DNA of 18,133 bases. It comes from Treponema sp. UBA4326. Its GTDB lineage: Bacteria; Spirochaetota; Spirochaetia; Treponematales; Treponemataceae. This document shows positions 5,918 to 12,487 of the stretch, piece by piece. A program made the translations under genes and the position numbers. Position 1 is the first letter of the stretch; every line of letters begins with the position of its first letter. The DNA lies in the NCBI GenBank assembly GCA_002393835.1, contig DGTW01000103.1, positions 1 through 18,133 on the forward strand. The letters are read 5' to 3'. The notes under the pieces are model-generated. The model had not been told where the DNA came from. It worked only from the letters and a program-made list of their open reading frames with translations, and made no database searches.

Positions 5918-8773
5918 TTAGTCTCTCAGATCAATGACAAGCGGGAATGTATAAAGCTTATTTGGGTATTTTTTATTTGAACCAACAAATGTGACTTCAT
6001 ATTTTCCTGTTGTCCATGCTTTTACATTAACAGTAATGGATGCAGCCGATGTCCATGTTTTGCTAGTATCATCATAGGGTTTTCCTAGGGTGACATCCTT
6101 TTTGTAAGAATAACTGTTGTAACCACTGGTCGTTGAACGAATTTTGAGGGTTACTGTGTCATAACCTTGCATCGTTTGGTCCAGTGTAAATTTGAGAGAA
6201 GGTGTTGCTGTAGCAGATACAGTAACATAGTCATTTTTAGAGACTAAAACTTTTTTAGGAGTGTCTGTATCACCATTCGATGTAAGACCATCAAGTTCAA
6301 CTTCAGTTGTACCATTTGGTGCAAGACCTACAAGTGAAATGTCAGAACGAGTTACAAGTGTTGCATCTGCGGTTTCATCAACTAATGTTGAATCAGTTTC
6401 ACTTGTTGCTGTCTTGTAAGCATAAACCCACTTAGAGTTAGCATCGTCGTAAGTCAGGTTCGGGTCAAGTTTGCTTACATTAGTTTTAGTTCCATTGTCA
6501 GCTGCTGCATTCGCTTTCTTTTCATAAGAATAAGTTTCGCCGTAGCCTTGCCATTCATAAGCTGTGTAATCAGCAAGCACAACCTTTGCAGTTGTGTCGA
6601 GTGCATAACTTGCAAAGAGTTCAAGGTTTTCGTGTCCTGTATAGACATTGGGATTCAAGCGTGTGCTCACACCACTGAGTTCGGTAGTATTCCATGATGA
6701 ATTTGTAGGTTCAGATGTATCCTTCTTCCAATAATACTGTGTTGTCGGATATCGGTTTCCGCCATCGGTAGAAACTTTGTTTGAATCCTGCGTACTGTAC
6801 AAGAGCCATCGGCTGAACTTATTTATATTCTCTGCGTTGACAGAAAGGAGATTAAGTGTCTTACCTGATTGAACAGCCCCGGATACATCAAGATAATCTG
6901 TACCGGTTCCGGTATCAGCTCCTTTTACATTTCCGTCAGGAATTAAAATTGTTTCGCCAACAGGTGTTGTAGATGTCTCTGAAGCATATTTTTGTGTTGC
7001 ATAAATAACTGTGTCAGGAAGTTCCGATGCATCAATCGGACTGTAAGTACCAGATGATAAAGCACCTTTGAATTCACCGTCATTAAGATTGTATTTGATT
7101 CTGTAACGGTTGATTGTGAGAACATCAGAAATTACATCTTTGCTTGGATCATTATCGGTATACTTCTTTTCAAATGCTTTGAATGTAACAGAAGTTTTAG
7201 AATAATTACCATTTAATGGTATGTCAGCATTTGCTGGAGTTACAGACGAATATGCAACAATTTTTTTATCAGATGAGCCGAAAGTTTTTGTTTCTGTGCA
7301 GTAGATTTTTCCTGCAACATCAACATCTGATTCTGAGGCAGTAGAACCGTCTCCATTTCTGTCGTATATATCAATTGTTTCATTAGCTGCACCAGTTTTG
7401 ACATTTGTGATGTTTAGATAAGCATAAGCGGAAGGACCAGCATCATTTACTGCGCGGATACGAGCAAGATAGCGTGACCCAAGCGGGAGCATGAATACGG
7501 CAGTCGTGTTGTTTTTTATGAGCGAGTATTTTTCTGGATTTGGGTTAAATGAAGAATTTTGATACTCTGCCCATTTATAAGTTACAATATCTGTAGCAGC
7601 CAAACCGTAAGCGTTGAGACTAGTAGACCATGAAGAATCATCAGATGGAACGGCAGACTTTTTGTAATCAGTTGAAGTGACAATATTACTGATTGCATCA
7701 TCAACTTTAAGAAGGTCTATCTGGAATTCTCGTTCATTATTTGAATTATCAGACCAGGCAAACTGAGCGTAATAATAGTCATCTGTTTTTACAAGAGGAT
7801 CCGCATATGCAACCATAAATGCACTTGGGGGTGCAGGCGGCTCTTCATAAACTTTTGGAATGAATACATCAAAATCTGTTTTTTGATTAGGAAGAATGAT
7901 TATTTCATCGCTGTAATAATAAGTTGCTGTGGCAGATGTAAAAGTAACGGCAAATGTGTATGAACCTGGTTTTACACCTGTGGCAGCAAATTTACTGTAA
8001 CTAGCACTTCCAATTAGTTTTCGTCCATTTGTATCATCTGTGAAATCTCCAGTCATTATACTTTGAGATTGGCCACTTGTTGGTATGAGAACTGTCTCAT
8101 CATTTTTTTTATAAATAGCTGCAGTTACTGCATAGCCTTCTGCAATTTCGTAAAGGTCAGTTTTGCTCTTTGTATTTGTTGACCACAATCTGAGTTCAAC
8201 ATCGCCATTACCAGTACTTTTATCAGCTGTGAGATAGAATGTTATGTCATCATTATAACGCAAATCAGCATTTGCATAACCTACGAACATTGCATTTGAC
8301 AAAGCACTAGGCTTACTTGTAACAGAAGTGGCTTTAGAAGCAGGTACACAGAACAAAGTGAATGAGTACACAGAAACATCAAAAGTAAGCGCAATAGTTC
8401 CTTTTGTTGTAGAACCATCTGTAGAAGTAAAGATAACAGGGGCTGGTGTTACTACCGATGTATCTGAACTTCCGGTCCACATTTTTTCTGTTGGGGTCGC
8501 TGCCAATTGATCGGTGTATGCCAAAAAGAATTTGACAGAGTTGCCGCTTGCATCGACAGCAGCTGGCAAAATTGTTCGTGATGAAGAATCTTCAACAGGG
8601 AATGTCAGCAACTTTTTGTCAGAGGTGGCATTCAATGTCAAAGATTTTACTTCTTTGCTAGCGTTTGCGTAGCCTGTGCTTAATGAAGCATCATCTCCGT
8701 TAGAGACGTCAGAACAAGCCGTAAAAATTAAGGCTAATCCTGCCAACACTAAAAAAATCTTAGATTTTTTCAT
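5918..8773 (-). CDS. Very large predicted lipoprotein with fibronectin-III-like segment
   Basis: The 951-residue protein begins MKKSKIFLVLAGLALIFTACSD: two Lys, a hydrophobic core and Cys20 in a lipobox-like FTAC, so it is predicted to be a lipidated exported protein. The N-terminal half carries the block SSRTILPAA and an all-beta-looking region ending ILPNQKTDFDVFIPKVYEEPPAPPSAF. Residues about 313-460 are fibronectin-III-like (FAWSDNSNNEREFQIDLL ... RYLARIRAVNDAGPSAYAYL). Beyond lie RYRIKYNLNDGEFKGALS and YTGHENLELFASYAL, faintly like InlB/Flg_new-type beta repeats, then a Thr/Ser-rich region and the same C-terminal domain as the 656-residue paralogue (KYPNKLYTFPLVIDLRD). GGAGG at a good distance supports the ATG at 8773. 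It is the middle of three minus-strand lipoprotein genes. Function unknown. Confidence 0.88.
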   Translation of the reverse strand: MKKSKIFLVLAGLALIFTACSDVSNGDDASLSTGYANASKEVKSLTLNATSDKKLLTFPVEDSSSRTILPAAVDASGNSVKFFLAYTDQLAATPTEKMWTGSSDTSVVTPAPVIFTSTDGSTTKGTIALTFDVSVYSFTLFCVPASKATSVTSKPSALSNAMFVGYANADLRYNDDITFYLTADKSTGNGDVELRLWSTNTKSKTDLYEIAEGYAVTAAIYKKNDETVLIPTSGQSQSIMTGDFTDDTNGRKLIGSASYSKFAATGVKPGSYTFAVTFTSATATYYYSDEIIILPNQKTDFDVFIPKVYEEPPAPPSAFMVAYADPLVKTDDYYYAQFAWSDNSNNEREFQIDLLKVDDAISNIVTSTDYKKSAVPSDDSSWSTSLNAYGLAATDIVTYKWAEYQNSSFNPNPEKYSLIKNNTTAVFMLPLGSRYLARIRAVNDAGPSAYAYLNITNVKTGAANETIDIYDRNGDGSTASESDVDVAGKIYCTETKTFGSSDKKIVAYSSVTPANADIPLNGNYSKTSVTFKAFEKKYTDNDPSKDVISDVLTINRYRIKYNLNDGEFKGALSSGTYSPIDASELPDTVIYATQKYASETSTTPVGETILIPDGNVKGADTGTGTDYLDVSGAVQSGKTLNLLSVNAENINKFSRWLLYSTQDSNKVSTDGGNRYPTTQYYWKKDTSEPTNSSWNTTELSGVSTRLNPNVYTGHENLELFASYALDTTAKVVLADYTAYEWQGYGETYSYEKKANAAADNGTKTNVSKLDPNLTYDDANSKWVYAYKTATSETDSTLVDETADATLVTRSDISLVGLAPNGTTEVELDGLTSNGDTDTPKKVLVSKNDYVTVSATATPSLKFTLDQTMQGYDTVTLKIRSTTSGYNSYSYKKDVTLGKPYDDTSKTWTSAASITVNVKAWTTGKYEVTFVGSNKKYPNKLYTFPLVIDLRD

Positions 8774-8814
8774 AATTTTTCCTCCATATCTTTGGATTTA
8801 TTAACAAATTTCAT

Positions 8815-8849
8815 AAAGGGAAAAGTCCCTTTGTCCGGGAAGAATTCCC
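8815..8849 (-). other. Two small perfect hairpins between lipoprotein genes
   Basis: In the 75-base gap before the 951-residue gene, 8815-8821 pairs perfectly with 8826-8832 (7 bp, 4-base loop) and 8837-8841 pairs with 8845-8849 (5 bp, 3-base loop, overlapping the upstream stop codon). Neither has a T-run on the minus strand, so they look like mRNA-processing or stability elements inside an operon rather than terminators. Confidence 0.4.
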
Positions 8850-9373
8850 TAGTTATATTTAGCGTGTGGATAAATCACGACGCTGCATGAATCTTTGTAA
8901 AATACACCTCCTTGCGTAACAATTCTGAGGGTCACTTTGTAAGTGTTGTTAACTTCCAACCCCGATTGTGGCACATAGATGACAAATGTTTGGTCATTCA
9001 GCGTTCCTTTGAAAGGTCTGACATTGACTATATTGTCCTCTCCGTTTGTAATGTTGTCGTCTAATGAAACTGAAATTGGTCCATAGACCATCCAGTCGTA
9101 TGAATACACATTGTTCGGCGGTCCTGCCAAAATTAATGTTGAATCAGCCTGTATTGAATACACCTCCCTCAGCATTTTTTCTGGGTCAAAACCGTCATCT
9201 CCAGGAGAAAGCGGAATCTCTTCTTCTTTCTCATCCTGCTCTAATACCGTATATACAGGTGAAAATCCCCCATTGTACCCGTCCAACATGTCATCCACCG
9301 ACTGATTGCAACCCGAAGCGAATAGAAGGAAGAGAAAGCTGAAAATGAGAACAAAAGCGGATGCCCTTTTCAT
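8849..9373 (-). CDS. Predicted lipoprotein, 174 residues, function unknown
   Basis: The protein starts MKRASAFVLIFSFLFLLFASGCNQS: a positively charged N-terminus, a long hydrophobic core and a good lipobox (ASGC, lipidated Cys22). An acidic, Pro/Gly-rich linker follows (about 45-68, QDEKEEEIPLSPGDDGFDPEK). The remaining 100 residues look like one Ig-like beta-sandwich: ADSTLILAGPPNNVYSYDWMVYG ... GLEVNNTYKVTLRIVTQGGVFYKDSCSVVIY, resembling a PKD/Ig-type domain. It is first in the presumed three-gene lipoprotein operon. No strong Shine-Dalgarno is visible before ATG 9373. I do not recognise a named family. Confidence 0.82.
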   Translation of the reverse strand: MKRASAFVLIFSFLFLLFASGCNQSVDDMLDGYNGGFSPVYTVLEQDEKEEEIPLSPGDDGFDPEKMLREVYSIQADSTLILAGPPNNVYSYDWMVYGPISVSLDDNITNGEDNIVNVRPFKGTLNDQTFVIYVPQSGLEVNNTYKVTLRIVTQGGVFYKDSCSVVIYPHAKYN

Positions 9374-9925
9374 ATTTTTGTCACAGCGTTACCAATAAGG
9401 GGGCTTATCGGAAATGCTGTGCCCGTATTTCCTTTTAATTTTTCGGAAAGCTGAGGTTTTCCGAAAAAGTCTGTTAGTTTGCCAATGGATTTTTACTTTA
9501 TTGAATAGTTTAGAGAAACCGTTCAACCGATGGCAAATACTCTATAAAATTGCAGATGTGTGCAAAGACACGCAAAAAGGACAGCAATGCTTCCGTTTTA
9601 TTCTGCAATTCCGACCCTATTCCCACCCAGTCAAAACGCAAGAGAATACATATTCAATATAACGCACTTTCAGAAAATTTCAACGAAAAAACACATTATC
9701 TTTCGGAAATCCTGTTTTTCAGAAGAATTTTTGAAAAAAGACAGAACCTTCCATTTGTAAATATCGGCATAAAAGAGAGAAAACTTTAGTAAAATGTTAG
9801 TAAGAAATTTTTTGTAAGAATATTTTTGAGGTGTGAGAAAATGCAACATGCACACGGCCAGAGATTATTCGTAAGCCATGCGAATGTTTTTATTCAGCTA
9901 TAAGTGCTGTTGAGAAGGGTATGGT
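9374..9925. other. Gene-free AT-rich stretch upstream of the lipoprotein genes
   Basis: About 550 bases without a credible gene; the short open frames on the plus strand have no ribosome binding site and no family-like composition. It holds a perfect 11-bp inverted repeat (9439-9449 with 9458-9468, 8-base spacer) whose arms begin with T5 and end with A5, so it has the wrong polarity for a terminator and could be an operator or leader hairpin. A second inverted repeat (TTTGCCA at 9478 with TGGCAAA at 9531) brackets 46 bases. A candidate minus-strand promoter is listed separately. Confidence 0.5.
9656..9683 (-). promoter_or_regulatory. Candidate promoter for the lipoprotein genes
   Basis: On the minus strand TTGAAA (9683-9678) and TATATT (9661-9656) are separated by 16 bases, a good sigma-70-like pair. 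Transcription would begin near 9650 and give a leader of about 275 bases before the first lipoprotein ATG, which would include the perfect inverted repeat at 9439-9468. The prediction rests on two hexamers in AT-rich DNA and is tentative. Confidence 0.35.
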
Positions 9926-10000
9926 TTAGGAAAGCTCTTCTTTGAGTGCAAGAACTTGCTCCAGGGGCAGAGAACAGCAGCGTGCAATCTGCTCAGTCTC
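9926..10000 (-). pseudogene. Remnant of an Rpn-family nuclease gene (C-terminal end only)
   Basis: Translated on the minus strand this stretch ends ETEQIARCCSLPLEQVLALKEELS and a stop at 9928-9926, matching the last residues of the intact Rpn-type protein (PEQIAQAVSLPLEQVLALKEELAN). The DNA 9932-9963 is identical over 32 bases to 10979-11010; further upstream the match is only at protein level and then lost in a GC-rich block. It is therefore a truncated second copy with no start, catalytic domain or repeat region. It shows that Rpn-type genes have recombined or inserted here more than once. Confidence 0.75.
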
Positions 10001-10012
10001 GGCAGCACATGA

Positions 10013-10110
10013 CCGCCACCTGTCAGGCGGAAATTGCCGCTCCGCCGTGGAGTGGGGGCGGCTTGGCCGCCAGCCGGGAGCGGAGCGGACGGCCGAGGGT
10101 TACTGAGCCA
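10013..10110. other. GC-rich block with three consecutive hairpins
   Basis: Base composition jumps to strongly GC-rich compared with the AT-rich flanks. Three inverted repeats follow directly: 10013-10017 with 10026-10030, 10037-10043 with 10049-10055 (one G-U), and a perfect 6-bp stem with a 3-base loop at 10057-10071. A purine-rich GC stretch follows, leading into the first copy of the 38-bp direct repeat. No protein family is visible in any frame. The block lies between that repeat and the Rpn remnant and looks like part of a mobile or repetitive element. Confidence 0.5.
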
Positions 10111-10148
10111 CGGAAGGGCGGCAGCCGGATTATCTTGCGCAAAAAAAA
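10111..10148. repeat. 38-bp direct repeat, copy 1
   Basis: This 38-bp sequence (starting CGGAAGGGCGGCAGCC and ending in A8) matches 11972-12009 at 36 of 38 positions in the same orientation. Copy 1 ends six bases from the stop codon of the tyrosine recombinase. The two copies bracket the recombinase and the intact Rpn gene, about 1.86 kb from start to start. Confidence 0.85.
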
Positions 10149-10154
10149 TGGATT

Positions 10155-10961
10155 TTACCACTTTACTATGGTGTTTACGATTTTCTTTTGCTCTTCGATG
10201 CTTTTCCTAAGGTAGATTCTCGTCGTTTCTAGGCTTTCGTGGCCAAGCAAGTCAGCAAGAAAGGTTATGTCACCGCCTTTTTCCAGGAAGTTTTTCGCAA
10301 AGAAGTGCCGGAAAGAATGTGGATGAAGTGTCTTATGGTTGATGTTATATATAGAAGAAAAATGTTGAAGCTCCGCTGATATTCCCCTTGTGCTTATTTG
10401 AAGGCCGAATTTGTTGAGGAAAAGATAGCCGTCATTCCTTTTTTCGGACATTAGCCATTCAAGCGTGCGTTTTTTCAGTTCTTCGGGAATGTAGATTCTT
10501 CTGATTTTCCCGCCTTTGGAGCGGATGTCAGCGAAACCCTGTTTTACATTTTCCACTTTCAGCTGAATCAGCTCACTCACGCGAACTCCTGTCGAGCCAA
10601 GATAGCAAACGATGAAAAGCCATTTGAGTCGCTTGTCTTTTTCCAGTGATTTTTTGAGTCGCTCGTAGTCTTCGCTGCTGATAACATTCTGCAGGTATGT
10701 CTCCCCCTGTTCCTTCACGAATTTCGGAAGTAATTTGTCTTTTTTAAGAAAACGCATGTATTTTGTGAGTCCAGCCAGCCGTAAGTTCACGGTCTTGACG
10801 GAATAGTTTTCAAGCAGAAAGTCCCTGTAATCAGAGATTCTCTTTTGCGTAATCTTCCCAAAGCGTTTTTTGTAATCATTCGCCGCATACAAGTAAGAGC
10901 GGATTGTGTTCTCGGAAAAATTCAGTTTCCTGAGATAGTTTTCATAATTCTGTCTGTGCAA
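10155..10961 (-). CDS. XerC/D-type tyrosine recombinase (integrase)
   Basis: Tyrosine recombinases cut and rejoin DNA at specific sites through a covalent phosphotyrosine. The 268-residue protein has an N-terminal core-binding (SAM-like) domain (residues about 1-80: YENYLRKLNFSENTIRSYLYAANDY) and a catalytic domain with the complete set of active-site residues: Arg127 (GSTGVRVSEL), Lys149 or Lys152 (SKGGK), His215 and Arg218 (HPHSFRH), His241 (LLGHESLETT) and Tyr250 (RIYLRK). It has the length of a small phage/transposon-type or Xer-like enzyme and lacks the extra helix patch of integron integrases. The start is TTG at 10961, eight bases after the Rpn stop, with no own Shine-Dalgarno, so translation is probably coupled to the upstream gene. 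The pair is bracketed by 38-bp direct repeats. Confidence 0.9.
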   Translation of the reverse strand: MHRQNYENYLRKLNFSENTIRSYLYAANDYKKRFGKITQKRISDYRDFLLENYSVKTVNLRLAGLTKYMRFLKKDKLLPKFVKEQGETYLQNVISSEDYERLKKSLEKDKRLKWLFIVCYLGSTGVRVSELIQLKVENVKQGFADIRSKGGKIRRIYIPEELKKRTLEWLMSEKRNDGYLFLNKFGLQISTRGISAELQHFSSIYNINHKTLHPHSFRHFFAKNFLEKGGDITFLADLLGHESLETTRIYLRKSIEEQKKIVNTIVKW

Positions 10962-10969
10962 AATGCCAG

Positions 10970-11866
10970 TTAATTTGCAAGCTCTTCTTTGAGTGCAAGA
11001 ACTTGCTCCAATGGTAGGGAAACGGCCTGTGCGATTTGCTCTGGGCTACCAAGCTGCATGTTCAAAAGATTTCTCGCATTTGCAATGGCGTTCTGCTTGG
11101 CACCTTCCTTACGTCCTTGTTCACGTCCTTCCTTACGTCCCTCCTCAAGTCCTTCTTCACGCCCCGCCTCAAGTCCTTCCTCATGTCCCTCAAGTCTTGC
11201 CCAATAGCGCTCGTCTAAGATTTCCTGCTCCCATGTCATATATATTCGCCTCCATTTTTTGTTGGCCTTGGCCCTTCTTACTTTTTCCTCAATGCGCTTC
11301 GTAAGTGCTGAATCGGCTTGCTCGCCTTTAAGGAACTTGAAGAAAGACTTTTCCTCTTTGTCCTTTATTTTATCACAGCAACTGGCATTAAAAAAGACCT
11401 TGTAGGCTCCGTCTTTCAATTTCAGGTCACTTTTCTGGCGGCATGTGTTCTCGAAAAAGTAGACCGGCATATTGTCTTTGAAAGGATCATTCAGGCAGAG
11501 GAAAATGATGTAAGTGTCCTTCAGTTTGTCATAGCGCTCGCCTTTTGAAAGGGTATCCATGTCGTTGATGCTCTGATAGTACCTTGCCCGCTTTGCCAAA
11601 TCTTTTTTGAGTGTCGTTTGAATTTCAATGTCAAAAATCCGGGACTCGTCCTTTGCGTAAACATCGAAGCGGACTGACTTCGACTCAATCCATTCTTGCA
11701 TGGTCTTCTCTGACTGAGTCAGTTCCAGACGGTCAATCTTAATGTGAAGCAGAAGCTCCAGTAGCTGACGGCACAGTTCTGGTTCTGACTCCAGAATCTT
11801 GCAAAAAAGAAAATTGTTGGCGAAGGTGAGCTCTTCCCAGCTTTGCAGATTATCTTGGCTTTTCAT
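10970..11866 (-). CDS. Rpn-family PD-(D/E)XK nuclease / putative transposase
   Basis: Members of this family (PD-(D/E)XK nuclease family transposase; E. coli RpnA-E are recombination-promoting nucleases) are DNA nucleases common in mobile and accessory DNA. The 298-residue protein has the nuclease core in its first third: EELTFANNFLFCKIL, then SVRFDVYAKDESRIFDIEIQ, with Asp68 and Glu81-Ile-Gln83 as the catalytic D...ExQ set, and the RARYYQSINDMDTLSKG segment. Residues about 226-257 are the family's low-complexity EGxxEGRxEG repeat, encoded by an approximately 12-bp DNA repeat, followed by the C-terminal helix PEQIAQAVSLPLEQVLALKEEL. AAGGAG lies seven bases before ATG 11866. It is the first gene of a two-gene unit with the recombinase; a truncated copy of its 3' end lies at 9926-10000. 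Confidence 0.92.
   Translation of the reverse strand: MKSQDNLQSWEELTFANNFLFCKILESEPELCRQLLELLLHIKIDRLELTQSEKTMQEWIESKSVRFDVYAKDESRIFDIEIQTTLKKDLAKRARYYQSINDMDTLSKGERYDKLKDTYIIFLCLNDPFKDNMPVYFFENTCRQKSDLKLKDGAYKVFFNASCCDKIKDKEEKSFFKFLKGEQADSALTKRIEEKVRRAKANKKWRRIYMTWEQEILDERYWARLEGHEEGLEAGREEGLEEGRKEGREQGRKEGAKQNAIANARNLLNMQLGSPEQIAQAVSLPLEQVLALKEELAN
11096..11191 (-). repeat. Tandem 12-bp-period coding repeat in the Rpn gene
   Basis: The DNA encoding residues 226-257 repeats with a period of roughly 12 bases (on the plus strand, units like CGTCCTTCCTTA, CGTCCCTCCTCA), giving four-residue units of the type E-G-R/L-E/K/Q. Such in-frame repeats can gain or lose units by slippage without breaking the frame. 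Confidence 0.7.
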
Positions 11867-11971
11867 ACTTTATCTCCTTGCTTATATATAGCGAAAGAAA
11901 AGCGATTTTCGGCAATGAGCGGAGATAATTTTTTGTTATATTTGAAAAAAAATCGCACAAGGATATGCGAG

Positions 11972-12009
11972 CGGAAGGGCGGCAGCCGGATAATCTTGCG
12001 AAAAAAAAA
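11972..12009. repeat. 38-bp direct repeat, copy 2
   Basis: This copy matches 10111-10148 with two differences in 38 positions and ends in A9. Its A-run is at the same time the T-run of the groES terminator when read on the minus strand. It lies 105 bases upstream of the Rpn start codon. Confidence 0.85.
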
Positions 12010-12038
12010 TCCCCGGAGCTTTTTTACTGCTTCCGGGG
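12001..12038 (-). terminator. Intrinsic terminator of groES
   Basis: On the minus strand the stem 12038-12029 pairs with 12019-12011 (nine pairs, one bulged base, GC-rich) around a 9-base loop, and is followed by one A and nine T. It begins 23 bases after the groES stop codon. The T-run is shared with the 38-bp direct repeat. Confidence 0.9.
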
Positions 12039-12060
12039 CTTGTGTTTGAGCTTTTGCTCT

Positions 12061-12333
12061 TTATTCGCAGATGGCGATGATGTCGCTGTTTTTGACGATG
12101 AGGTAGTCTTCGCCGTCCATTTTTACCTGAACGCCTGCGTATTTATCGTACATTACTCGGTCTCCGACTTTGACTGTAATCGGGTCTTTTTCGGTGCCAG
12201 GTCCGACAGCTTCTACACTTGCTGTCTGTGTTTTTTCCTGAGCGGTCTCCGGAATGATGATTCCTGAGGCTGTTTTTGTCTCGGCCTTTTCCTGTTTGAG
12301 AAGAACACGGTCTGCCAATGGTTTGAGTTTCAT
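12061..12333 (-). CDS. groES: Co-chaperonin GroES (Hsp10)
   Basis: GroES is the heptameric lid of the GroEL chamber in ATP-dependent protein folding in the cytosol. The 90-residue protein shows the whole family pattern: MKLKPLADRVLLKQEKAE at the N-terminus, the mobile loop KTASGIIIPETAQEKT with the hydrophobic III that docks on GroEL, then VEAVGPG, VKVGDRVMYDKYAG and the closing EDYLIVKNSDIIAI. Length is slightly short of E. coli (97). GGAGG lies 7 bases before the ATG at 12333. It is monocistronic, with its own promoter and terminator; groEL is not next to it, which as I recall also holds in T. pallidum. No CIRCE-type operator is visible. Confidence 0.98.
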   Translation of the reverse strand: MKLKPLADRVLLKQEKAETKTASGIIIPETAQEKTQTASVEAVGPGTEKDPITVKVGDRVMYDKYAGVQVKMDGEDYLIVKNSDIIAICE

Positions 12334-12369
12334 ATATTTCCTCCAAATTTGATACTTTCTTATACAATA

Positions 12370-12398
12370 AAAATATAAAATTTTGGCTCAGAGGGCAA
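12370..12398 (-). promoter_or_regulatory. Candidate groES promoter
   Basis: On the minus strand TTGCCC (12398-12393) and TATTTT (12375-12370) are 17 bases apart, 36 bases upstream of the start codon. The -35 box lies in an imperfect 16-bp palindrome (12383-12398), which might be an operator, though this is weak. Confidence 0.45.
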
Positions 12399-12430
12399 GA
12401 AAATTCTTTCTTTTTTGCTTTTATTTTTTC

Positions 12431-12459
12431 TATGAAAATTTCACTAGTTGGTGTATAAT
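12431..12459 (+). promoter_or_regulatory. Candidate promoter of the response regulator/kinase operon
   Basis: A perfect TATAAT lies at 12454-12459, 28 bases before the start codon. The matching -35 position (12431-12436, TATGAA) is poor. It is divergent from the groES promoter, the two being about 55 bases apart. Confidence 0.45.
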
Positions 12460-12487
12460 TAAAGGGTAAATAAAGCAGAGGATTTAC

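Noticed and set aside
9403..9716. Recurring TCGGAAA-(1-2 bases)-CTG word at about 9409, 9443 and 9703.
   Set aside because: Seven-base A/T-biased words of this type also occur elsewhere in the window; spacing is irregular and one copy is simply an arm of the 9439-9468 inverted repeat.
9414..9789. Three overlapping short plus-strand open frames.
   Set aside because: No ribosome binding sites, no family-like composition, mutually overlapping; chance frames in a gene-free region.
9898..10161. An 87-codon minus-strand open frame (begins MVKSIFFAQDNPAAALPW).
   Set aside because: It spans the 38-bp repeat, the GC-rich block and the Rpn remnant in a different frame from the Rpn homology, has no Shine-Dalgarno, and owes its length to the high GC content.
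11096..11191. Possible CRISPR array.
   Set aside because: Units are about 12 bp, contiguous without spacers, and encode an in-frame amino-acid repeat.
10989..11304. Plus-strand open frames opposite the Rpn gene, rich in Pro/Ser/Leu repeats.
   Set aside because: They are the complement of the EGxxEG coding repeat and have no own start signals.
10111..12009. Integron cassette with attC sites.
   Set aside because: The 38-bp repeats lack the inverse/core attC boxes and imperfect hairpin, and the recombinase has no IntI-specific insertion.
12334..12487. CIRCE heat-shock operator between groES and the response regulator.
   Set aside because: No TTAGCACTC-N9-GAGTGCTAA or close variant is present.
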